From: an uncultured Mollicutes bacterium
Lineage (GTDB): Bacteria; Bacillota_I; Bacilli_A; RFN20; CAG-826
NCBI GenBank assembly: GCA_900550795.1
Contig: URTN01000074.1
Location: forward strand, 1 to 5,025
Length of the DNA: 5,025 nt
Direction: 5' to 3'
Below, one piece after another: positions 1-5,025 of this stretch. The position numbers and the translations under genes are program-made. Numbering within the stretch: position 1 is the stretch's first letter; the number at the start of each line of letters is the position of its first letter. The notes beneath the pieces are model-generated. The model was not told where the DNA came from, did no database searches, and saw only the letters and a list, made by a program, of their open reading frames with translations.

Positions 1-251
1 TAGCATTGGTGGCCGACATCGAATATCAATTTATCTTTTGGGAATGAAAAAACCCTATGCAAGGCAACTGTAGTCTCGACAATCCCAAGATTGCTAGAGA
101 GATGGCCCCCATATTTTGAACAAGCATCTATTATTTCGTCTCTAATAGAAGAACAAAGCGAATCAACTTGCTTATAATTCAATGATTTTAGTTCTTCTTC
201 ACCTTTTAACGTTTTTATGCTAATTATGTCGTTTTTATCGGACTTTTTCAT
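1..251 (-). CDS. dxs: 1-deoxy-D-xylulose-5-phosphate synthase, N-terminal part (cut by window edge)
   Basis: Dxs is a cytoplasmic thiamine-diphosphate enzyme that condenses pyruvate with glyceraldehyde 3-phosphate to 1-deoxyxylulose 5-phosphate, the entry step of the MEP isoprenoid pathway and a source for thiamine and pyridoxal synthesis. Only 83 codons are present; the rest lies beyond position 1. Visible family signatures are GGHLSSNLG (residues 48-56, with the conserved His of this loop), the following helix VETTVALHRVF (58-68), and PKDKLIFDVGHQ (71-82). These match Dxs (GGHL.pNLGvVElTvALH, D.GHQ) better than transketolase (SGHPG). The ATG at 251 is the only sensible start: an in-frame TAG lies two codons upstream and homology begins around residue 10. 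No clear Shine-Dalgarno precedes it. It follows xseB after 29 nt, in the position usually taken by ispA. Family assignment is confident; integrity of the remainder is unseen. Confidence 0.93.
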   Translation of the reverse strand, partial: MKKSDKNDIISIKTLKGEEELKSLNYKQVDSLCSSIRDEIIDACSKYGGHLSSNLGIVETTVALHRVFSFPKDKLIFDVGHQC

Positions 252-280
252 ATACTAGAAAACTACTAATTATCTATCGT

Positions 281-466
281 TTATTTACTTTCTTCTGTAA
301 CAGTTACGATTTCATTCTTTGCAGTTTGCAAATCATTTTCCAAGGTCTTTATCAATTCTTTTCCTTGCTTGAAAAGAGATAAAGTCTCATCTAGAGGCAA
401 GGTAGTTGTCTCAAGTTTATTAACAATTTCTTCTAGTTTAGCTAGTCTAGTCTCAAACTTTTCCAT
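281..466 (-). CDS. xseB: Exodeoxyribonuclease VII small subunit
   Basis: XseB is the small subunit of exonuclease VII, which degrades single-stranded DNA from both ends to acid-soluble oligonucleotides; several copies bind each XseA. The 61-residue product has the usual family length. It shows the XseB pattern FETRLAKLEEIVNKLE (residues 4-19), then LPLDETLSLFKQGKEL (23-38), then a charged helix to the end, consistent with the expected two-helix coiled hairpin. Its ATG overlaps the xseA stop by one base (TAATG), so translation is probably coupled. It also has its own strong ribosome site, AAGGAG, 8 nt upstream within the xseA 3' end. The next gene, dxs, begins 29 nt downstream. No anomalies. 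Confidence 0.95.
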   Translation of the reverse strand: MEKFETRLAKLEEIVNKLETTTLPLDETLSLFKQGKELIKTLENDLQTAKNEIVTVTEESK

Positions 467-1677
467 TACTGTTGCTCCTTCTTTTTATCTTTAACTGTAT
501 TGATGATTATACCACCTTTTACCTTAGTTATTAATTCTTCCCCTATCTCTACATCTTCAATCGACTGGATAGGTTTATTATTTTTATTTAAAGTTAACGA
601 ATATCCCCTATTTATCACGTTTTCCGGGTTAAGTGAATTAAGTCTATTTTGAAGTTCGCTTAATCTAGAAATCGCCTTTTCTACCCTATTTTTATAGGCT
701 AAATCAAGTCTATGTCCTAGTTTAGAAAGGGAATCTAGTTTCTGCGAATACAAAGCAGAAGGATCCTTGAAATATGGCCTAGATGATAATCCAGCAAGCA
801 TAGATGAATACAAATCAATCTTATTAGAGACTATTTTGGTCATAGATTCTAGGTATTGGTCTAATCTAATAAACAAATCATCTTTATTTGGGGTAGATGC
901 AACTGCGGCTCCTGTTGGGGTAGAAACTCTTTTATCCGCGACTAAATCAGTAAGAGTTGTATCTATTTCATGCCCTACGGCTGAAATTATAGGGATTTCA
1001 CACTTATAAAGGGCTCTTATAAGGCTTTCATCGTTAAACGCGCTTAAATCCTCGCTAGAGCCTCCACCTCTGCCTACGATAAGAGTATCAAGATTTGCCT
1101 TAGATGCTAATTCTAATGCCCTAAGCAAGTCTTTAGGAGCCTCTTTTCCTTGGACTAATGAAGGGAAAACATATATTTGGACCAAAGGATATCTAAGGCA
1201 AATATTATGGACTATATCTTTTAATCCAGCCGAATTCGCCCCCGCAATGACTCCAATCCTATTTGGGAAGAGGGGGATACCCTTCTTTTTAGAAGGATCA
1301 AAAAGCCCTTCCTTGGCTAGCTTTTCATATAATAACTTTAACTTCAAGGTTTCGTTTCCTTGCCCATAAAGTTCCATTTTATCGACTATAAATGAATATG
1401 AGCCCCTTGGAGGATAGACATTTATCGAACCACATACGATTACTTCATCACCAGTTTTCGGTTCAAAAGCAAGACCCATCCTTCTATTTGACCACATCAT
1501 CGCCGATAGAAGAGATTTATCGTCTTTTAAAGAAAAATAGGCATGTCCAGACGGATATACCTTGTAATTTGATATTTCCCCACGTAGATAGACGAATTTA
1601 AATAATGAGCTCGACTCAAGGTAGTCCTTGATTCTAGAATTGAATTCAGTAATAGAGAGGAATTCCTTACTCTCCAT
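466..1677 (-). CDS. xseA: Exodeoxyribonuclease VII large subunit
   Basis: XseA is the catalytic subunit of exonuclease VII, a metal-independent single-strand nuclease used in DNA repair. The 403-residue product begins with an OB-fold DNA-binding domain (about residues 5-105, with LRGEISNYKVYPSGHAYFSL at 31-50). The catalytic core follows (about 115-265), with FPNRIGVIAGANSAGLKDI (137-155), GRGGGSSEDLSAFND (202-216) and SAVGHEIDTTLTDLVADKR (232-250), continuing STPTGAA. A helical segment (about 265-345) and the conserved C-terminal RGYSL (357-361) complete it. It is roughly 45 residues shorter than B. subtilis XseA, mostly in the helical stalk. I chose ATG 1677 because the family consensus starts there, AGGA lies 6 nt upstream, and it leaves a 1-nt gap after nusB. 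An in-frame ATG at 1713 would add 12 unconserved residues overlapping nusB. Confident. Confidence 0.96.
   Translation of the reverse strand: MESKEFLSITEFNSRIKDYLESSSLFKFVYLRGEISNYKVYPSGHAYFSLKDDKSLLSAMMWSNRRMGLAFEPKTGDEVIVCGSINVYPPRGSYSFIVDKMELYGQGNETLKLKLLYEKLAKEGLFDPSKKKGIPLFPNRIGVIAGANSAGLKDIVHNICLRYPLVQIYVFPSLVQGKEAPKDLLRALELASKANLDTLIVGRGGGSSEDLSAFNDESLIRALYKCEIPIISAVGHEIDTTLTDLVADKRVSTPTGAAVASTPNKDDLFIRLDQYLESMTKIVSNKIDLYSSMLAGLSSRPYFKDPSALYSQKLDSLSKLGHRLDLAYKNRVEKAISRLSELQNRLNSLNPENVINRGYSLTLNKNNKPIQSIEDVEIGEELITKVKGGIIINTVKDKKKEQQ
475..480 (-). promoter_or_regulatory. Ribosome binding site of xseB
   Basis: AAGGAG lies 8 nt before the xseB ATG, inside the last codons of xseA. With the TAATG stop/start overlap it indicates both coupling and independent ribosome entry, which fits the need for more XseB than XseA. 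Confidence 0.8.
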
Positions 1678-1678
1678 G

Positions 1679-2158
1679 TTATTTCCTAACCAAAGTCTTA
1701 TCAAGGATGGCATTTACGAACTGATAATCGCCTTTTTCCTTGTTTTTGACCTTGTCAAATCCCATGTCTAGATATGATTTGGCTAATTTGATGGCAACAT
1801 CGATGACAACGCTTTTGTCAACATCTGGTTCGACATAATAGAAATGAACATAGGCAAGCATCAATATGGCTTGTTCGACTCTATTGAGTCTATCAAACGT
1901 CCATTTACGCATATTCGCATTAAAAGTCTTGATTATTTCATCATATTTCTTGATGGCCATAATCGTGACGGCTTTAGTAAAAAATGGGCAATCTTCATAA
2001 TCTTCTTCAAATAATGAAGAGATAATATTCTCGACATCCACCGGTTCACCCATATCAATATAGGTCAAGACGGCATAAAGTACTTCCATTGTTACTTTTT
2101 GGAGTTTATTTCTTCCTAATTCGCTGCTAGGTTCAGTTAGATCAAGTTCTTCGTCCAT
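1679..2158 (-). CDS. nusB: Transcription antitermination factor NusB
   Basis: NusB binds boxA RNA together with NusE (ribosomal protein S10) and supports antitermination, chiefly of rRNA operons. The 159-residue, mostly helical product carries the C-terminal family pattern: W86, DRLNRVEQAILMLAY (89-103), VVIDVAIKLAKSY (117-129, equivalent to the usual aINEaVeLAK segment) and QFVNAILDKTL (146-156). The N-terminal helix GRNKLQKVTMEVLYAVL (15-31) matches the boxA-binding helix R.kA.e.alqaLy only loosely; R16, K18 and K21 keep it basic. About 14 acidic residues precede it, an unusual extension, and the family's INE motif is altered to VID. The ATG at 2158 has AAGGAAG 5 nt upstream. xseA starts 1 nt after its stop. 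The gene order next to a yqhY-like gene and xseAB supports the call. Confidence 0.9.
   Translation of the reverse strand: MDEELDLTEPSSELGRNKLQKVTMEVLYAVLTYIDMGEPVDVENIISSLFEEDYEDCPFFTKAVTIMAIKKYDEIIKTFNANMRKWTFDRLNRVEQAILMLAYVHFYYVEPDVDKSVVIDVAIKLAKSYLDMGFDKVKNKEKGDYQFVNAILDKTLVRK
1684..1687 (-). promoter_or_regulatory. Ribosome binding site that fixes the xseA start
   Basis: AGGA, within the last codons of nusB, is 6 nt before the ATG at 1677. It supports that start over the in-frame ATG 36 nt further upstream. Confidence 0.6.
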
Positions 2159-2221
2159 AATTACTTCCTTTTACAAGGTGGAATTCTACCATTTATGCTT
2201 CCTTAATTCATTATCAACTTC
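2159..2221 (-). promoter_or_regulatory. nusB leader: possible extended -10 promoter and tandem ribosome sites
   Basis: This 63-nt gap is the only real break in the cluster. Read on the minus strand it contains TGG-TAGAAT (2191-2183), which fits an extended -10 element (TGn plus a 5/6 match to TATAAT). No good -35 lies at 17 nt; a TTGATA occurs, but about 23 nt away. A start about 7 nt downstream of the -10 would leave a leader of about 17 nt that just includes the nusB ribosome site. The gap also holds AAGGAAG twice: at 2204-2198, followed after 5 nt by an ATG, and at 2170-2164, followed after 5 nt by the nusB ATG. The ribosome site of nusB is well supported; the promoter is only suggestive. 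No terminator-like hairpin with a T-run is present. Confidence 0.35.
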
Positions 2222-2665
2222 TTATTTTAACTTCTTTTTTTCTTCGATTAACTCTTTTTTAGCCAAATGATAGAAGAAAATACCTAATCCAAGCAGAATT
2301 AAAACAACGATATGGATCAAAATCGATGCTACATAATTAGACTCATTTCCGGTAAAAGAAGAGAAGAAAATAGAGATGAAGTCTAGGAAATAAAAGGAAG
2401 TGAATATTATTAAGTAGATGACTCTTCCTTTTGCAGCGAATAATGTTGCTATTACCCCAACTAAAATTAATAAGGCAGACAATACAAAGAATATTGCTAC
2501 ATCAAAATAGCAGTAGCTCAAGAAATAAAACATCAAAAAAGCCCCTTGTTTAGAGGCTAAATGGTAGACTAGGCTAGCAAAAAACGATGCTAAAGTGATT
2601 ATTAAGGGCAGCAAAGAGAATTTTTGATATCGGATAAGAGCTTTATCAAATCTATTTTGACTCAT
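2222..2665 (-). CDS. Small four-helix membrane protein of unknown function
   Basis: I do not recognise this family. The 147-residue protein has a short basic N-terminus (residues 1-16) and about four hydrophobic segments, roughly 17-37, 52-77, 82-103 and 111-133; residues 42-54 are also apolar and aromatic-rich. A strongly charged tail (136-147, ending EEKKKLK) closes it. No signal peptidase site or catalytic motif is visible. Both termini are basic and probably cytoplasmic, consistent with an even number of helices. Its ATG overlaps the stop of the Asp23-family gene (ATGA), and GAAGG lies 4 nt upstream of the start, so the two are very likely co-translated. Asp23 in staphylococci is held at the membrane by AmaP, a membrane protein; a similar anchoring role is conceivable here, but no similarity to AmaP is apparent and this is inference only. 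nusB starts 63 nt downstream. Confidence 0.82.
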   Translation of the reverse strand: MSQNRFDKALIRYQKFSLLPLIITLASFFASLVYHLASKQGAFLMFYFLSYCYFDVAIFFVLSALLILVGVIATLFAAKGRVIYLIIFTSFYFLDFISIFFSSFTGNESNYVASILIHIVVLILLGLGIFFYHLAKKELIEEKKKLK

Positions 2666-2994
2666 GCGACCTTCACAACTTTAATTTTTACATCATATGG
2701 GACGGTATCACACATTAAAGATATGGCAGAGGCTACTTCCTTTTGGATATTTAGACAAGTAGTCTTGACTGGAGAATCAGAAGGAAGGATAACATCAATG
2801 CTGACGATGGCCCTGCCATCTTTACCTAAAGTAACCTTAACCCCTTTATCGACGGAAAATAAGGCTTTCTTGCTTTTAATGGATACTCCCCTAAAGGAAT
2901 TTACCGCTTTGGTGGCAATGGAAGCAATGGCATTTGTAGAAATGCCCATCGTCCCTAACCTTCCATAATTATTTATCATTACATAGTTTTTCAT
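2662..2994 (-). CDS. Asp23/Gls24-family protein, YqhY-like
   Basis: This 110-residue protein fits the Asp23/Gls24 family (formerly DUF322). It has an N-terminal beta segment and helix, YGRLGTMGISTNAIASIATK (10-29), then NSFRGVSI (32-39), a strand-rich middle, KGVKVTLGKDGRAIVSIDVI (50-69), and the C-terminal helix/strand LNIQKEVASAISLMC followed by VPYDVKIKVVKV (81-109). Bacillus YqhY has the same layout and also lies just before nusB; there it has been linked to control of acetyl-CoA carboxylase. No enzymatic residues are expected. It follows tkt after 9 nt and overlaps the membrane-protein gene by 4 nt. The start at ATG 2994 has only a weak AAAAAAG-type ribosome site; ATG 2979 (residue 6) is an alternative. 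The family is likely; which subtype and what it does here are uncertain. Confidence 0.82.
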   Translation of the reverse strand: MKNYVMINNYGRLGTMGISTNAIASIATKAVNSFRGVSIKSKKALFSVDKGVKVTLGKDGRAIVSIDVILPSDSPVKTTCLNIQKEVASAISLMCDTVPYDVKIKVVKVA

Positions 2995-3003
2995 AATTAG
3001 ATT

Positions 3004-4992
3004 TTACTTTTTTAATAATAGAAGAGCAACTTTCTCTGCGATTGCTTCTTTGGTAAAGCCAAAATTAGATAAGACATCAATAGGCTTGCCAGAAGCACCG
3101 AAATTATCGATACCGATGTTGTGCTTAGCTAATTTGCCCCAGCCAAAAGTAGAAAGCATTTCGATAGAAATACGCTTTTCATATGGATAAGCTTCGATTT
3201 TATCCATCATTTCCTTGTTTTTATATAAGGCTTCTAGACATGGCGCGCTAATAATATCAGCAACTATTCCTCTTTCTTTTAGGATTGAGGCAGCATCAAT
3301 AGCAAGGCTGACTTCGCTTCCTGTTGCAATTAATAGGCAATCGCTATTTTTGTTTTTAGAAATGAAATATCCGCCTTCTTTGACTTTATTTTCATCGCTA
3401 GAAGAGAGCAATGGGAGGTTTTGTCTAGATAAAATCAAGCAGACTGGCCCATCAAAATCAGATAGGAAGGCTTCTTTATAGGCTCCCATGACTTCTTTTT
3501 GGTCGGCTGGTCTAATTACCTTGATATTTGGAATGCTTCTTAGCATTGCTAGTTGCTCAATTGGTTGATGGGTTGGGCCGTCTTCTCCAACTGCAATTGA
3601 ATCGTGAGTAAAGATATAGACAACATTTAGATGTTGCAAGGCCGCCATCCTAATCGCAGGCTTTAGATAGTCAGCAAATACCATGAAGCAGGCACAATAT
3701 GGCTTAAGTCCACCATGCAAGGCAATGCCATTGCAGCAACTTGCCATGCCAAATTCACGGATTCCCCAATGCATATCATGTCCATCAGGGTTGGCATTTG
3801 TAAACATCTCCACTCCCTTGATATTGGTTTTAGTAGATCCAGCTACGTCGGCTGAACCACCAAATAGGAATGGAACGCTCTTATAGAAAGAGGTTAGACA
3901 TCTTCCAGAAGTTGCCCTACTTGCTTCAGTTTCTTTATATTCAATAGGCTCGATATTATTTGACAAAGAAGCAAGCTTATTTCCAAATGAAGTCAAAAAC
4001 ATCTTTGCATCTTCTTCATGGAATTTCTTATAGGAGGCAAATTCCTCGGCATAGGCTTTATAAGCAGCTTCACCTCTAGCAACAAAAGTCGATTTCAAAT
4101 CTTCATAAACTTCGTTAGGAACGCTAAATTCAGGATAATCATAGCCAAATTTCTTTTTGGCATTGTTTCCATCCTCAACACCCAAAGGTTCGCCATGAGT
4201 CACATGGCTTCCTTCGTTTTTGGAGCCATATCCAATTTTGGTATGGACAATTATTAAGGTTGGGAAGCATTTGCTCCTTTTAGCCTTGCTAATGGCTTGT
4301 GAGATTGATTGGATGGAATTGCCATCATTTACCTCAAGGACATTCCATTCGCTTGAAAGGAAACGCAATTTAAAGTTTTCGGAAAGGGAATCCGAAGTTG
4401 GACCATCTAGAGTAGAACCATTTTCGTCATAGATAAGAATCAATTTATTGAGCCTATTATGGCCTGCGATTGAGATTGCTTCTTGAGATATCCCTTCTTC
4501 TAGGCACCCATCGCCACAAATACAATAAGTATAATGATTCATGATGCGGCTGCCTTCTTTATAGCTAGCAGAGATGGTTTTTTCTGCTATTGCCATACCA
4601 ACGGCTTGTCCAATTCCTTGTCCAAGAGGGCCACTAGATGCATCGACTCCGCTAGTGACACCTACTTCAGGGTGTCCTGGGGTGCGGGAATGAAGTTGCC
4701 TGAATGATTTTAAGTCATCCATACTGACATCATATCCAGCGATATGGAGCATTGCATAATACAAAGAGGAAACGTGTCCACTAGAGAGGACGAATCTATC
4801 TCTATTGACCCAGTCAGGATGGTTCGGGGTCGCAACTAGGTGGTCCCTAAACAAGGCATACATTGCAGGAGCAATATCTAATGCCATTCCAGGGTGTCCG
4901 CTTTTGGCTTTGTTGGTCTCATCAATGACCAAGGCACGAAGCGCGGCAACGGATAGGTTAGATCTTTCTTTCATTGTTCTGACTGATTCCAT
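3004..4992 (-). CDS. tkt: Transketolase
   Basis: Transketolase is a thiamine-diphosphate, divalent-metal enzyme of the non-oxidative pentose phosphate pathway. It moves two-carbon units between ketose and aldose phosphates, yielding ribose 5-phosphate, erythrose 4-phosphate and glyceraldehyde 3-phosphate. The 662-residue length is normal and all three domains are complete. Visible motifs are SGHPG (31-35), LSSGH (69-73), TPGHPE (104-109), GPLGQG (121-126), and the cofactor motif GDG (160-162) ending with DENGS (189-193). The pyrimidine domain carries the catalytic Glu in IREFGM (E413), THDSIAVGEDGPTHQPIE (462-479) and the phosphate-binding Arg in LSRQNLP (R523). The C-terminal domain follows. 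The ATG at 4992 is chosen because GGAGG lies 5 nt upstream; an in-frame TTG at 5004 falls on that site. The Asp23-family gene follows after 9 nt. No missing key residue was seen. Confidence 0.98.
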   Translation of the reverse strand: MESVRTMKERSNLSVAALRALVIDETNKAKSGHPGMALDIAPAMYALFRDHLVATPNHPDWVNRDRFVLSSGHVSSLYYAMLHIAGYDVSMDDLKSFRQLHSRTPGHPEVGVTSGVDASSGPLGQGIGQAVGMAIAEKTISASYKEGSRIMNHYTYCICGDGCLEEGISQEAISIAGHNRLNKLILIYDENGSTLDGPTSDSLSENFKLRFLSSEWNVLEVNDGNSIQSISQAISKAKRSKCFPTLIIVHTKIGYGSKNEGSHVTHGEPLGVEDGNNAKKKFGYDYPEFSVPNEVYEDLKSTFVARGEAAYKAYAEEFASYKKFHEEDAKMFLTSFGNKLASLSNNIEPIEYKETEASRATSGRCLTSFYKSVPFLFGGSADVAGSTKTNIKGVEMFTNANPDGHDMHWGIREFGMASCCNGIALHGGLKPYCACFMVFADYLKPAIRMAALQHLNVVYIFTHDSIAVGEDGPTHQPIEQLAMLRSIPNIKVIRPADQKEVMGAYKEAFLSDFDGPVCLILSRQNLPLLSSSDENKVKEGGYFISKNKNSDCLLIATGSEVSLAIDAASILKERGIVADIISAPCLEALYKNKEMMDKIEAYPYEKRISIEMLSTFGWGKLAKHNIGIDNFGASGKPIDVLSNFGFTKEAIAEKVALLLLKK

Positions 4993-4997
4993 AATTT

Positions 4998-5002
4998 CCT
5001 CC
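4998..5002 (-). promoter_or_regulatory. Ribosome binding site of tkt
   Basis: GGAGG with a 5-nt spacer to the ATG at 4992 is the strongest ribosome site in the window. It rules out the TTG at 5004 as the start, since that codon overlaps the site. Confidence 0.85.
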
Positions 5003-5004
5003 AA

Positions 5005-5025
5005 GTAGACATATAGTATTTATTT
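5005..5025 (-). promoter_or_regulatory. Possible promoter -10 region upstream of tkt (cut by window edge)
   Basis: The last 21 bases are very AT-rich. On the minus strand they contain TACTAT (5018-5013), a 4/6 match to the -10 consensus, about 20 nt before the tkt start. Any -35 would lie outside the window, so this cannot be confirmed. It would fit tkt being the first gene of the transcript. Confidence 0.2.

Noticed and set aside
252..300. Promoter before dxs (GATAAT near the xseB stop)
   Set aside because: The hexamer matches -10 in 5 of 6 positions, but no -35 lies at 16-18 nt, and such words are expected by chance in AT-rich DNA.
767..1601. Plus-strand open frames at 767-1009 and 1392-1601
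   Set aside because: Both are antisense to the conserved core and OB domain of xseA and read as low-complexity shadow translations.
2178..2191. Inverted repeat around GAATTC (GGTGG...CTACC) as a terminator
   Set aside because: The stem is about 5 bp with a mismatch or wobble and has no following T-run, so it is not a plausible intrinsic terminator.
2662..2664. Mycoplasma-type code with TGA as tryptophan
   Set aside because: The Asp23-family gene ends at TGA within a typical ATGA overlap and at the expected family length, and the tryptophan codons checked in xseA and tkt are TGG.
2222..2665. Calling the membrane protein AmaP
   Set aside because: AmaP has two membrane helices near its N-terminus and a different layout; this protein has about four helices, and only the neighbourhood suggests a link.
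2624..2968. Plus-strand open frame of 114 codons
   Set aside because: It lies opposite the Asp23-family gene and the start of the membrane-protein gene, has no family resemblance or ribosome site that I can see, and is best explained as a shadow of minus-strand coding.
4993..5004. TTG at 5004 as the tkt start (four extra residues)
   Set aside because: The TTG overlaps the GGAGG ribosome site, which is correctly placed for the ATG at 4992.
3215..5008. Several plus-strand open frames opposite tkt
   Set aside because: All lie inside a complete, well-conserved transketolase on the other strand and have no recognisable protein features.

Overview
The window is a tightly packed bacterial gene cluster with every recognisable gene on the minus strand, so transcription runs from high to low coordinates. 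Read in that direction the order is: tkt (transketolase), an Asp23/Gls24-family protein of the YqhY type, an unrecognised four-helix membrane protein, nusB, xseA, xseB, and the first 83 codons of dxs, cut by the window edge. The sequence is AT-rich. TGA acts as a stop (end of the Asp23-family gene, in an ATGA overlap) and the tryptophan codons I checked are TGG, so the standard bacterial code applies. Gene order, composition and Shine-Dalgarno sites suggest a low-GC Firmicute of the Bacilli, possibly one of the mollicute-related but standard-code lineages. That placement is inference.

Region 5025-3004: a possible promoter fragment and a strong GGAGG ribosome site, then complete tkt. Region 3003-2222: after a 9-nt gap, the Asp23-family gene, which overlaps the membrane-protein gene by 4 nt. 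Region 2221-2159: a 63-nt gap, the longest non-coding stretch between genes here. It holds a possible extended -10 promoter and a near-duplicate of the nusB ribosome-binding/start region. Region 2158-281: nusB, xseA and xseB with almost no spacing (1-nt gap, then 1-nt overlap). Region 280-1: a 29-nt gap without a clear ribosome site, then dxs. No RNA gene, mobile element, CRISPR array or convincing terminator was seen.

The cluster is a variant of the Bacillus arrangement yqhY-nusB-folD-xseA-xseB-ispA-dxs. folD and ispA are missing from their usual slots, accBC is not upstream of the yqhY-like gene (tkt is there instead), and a membrane protein sits between the yqhY-like gene and nusB. Functionally it combines sugar-phosphate carbon flow (Tkt), isoprenoid precursor entry (Dxs), antitermination (NusB) and DNA repair (exonuclease VII, XseAB). 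The two outer genes encode related thiamine-diphosphate enzymes that share glyceraldehyde 3-phosphate as a metabolite. The least explained part is the coupled Asp23-family/membrane-protein pair.
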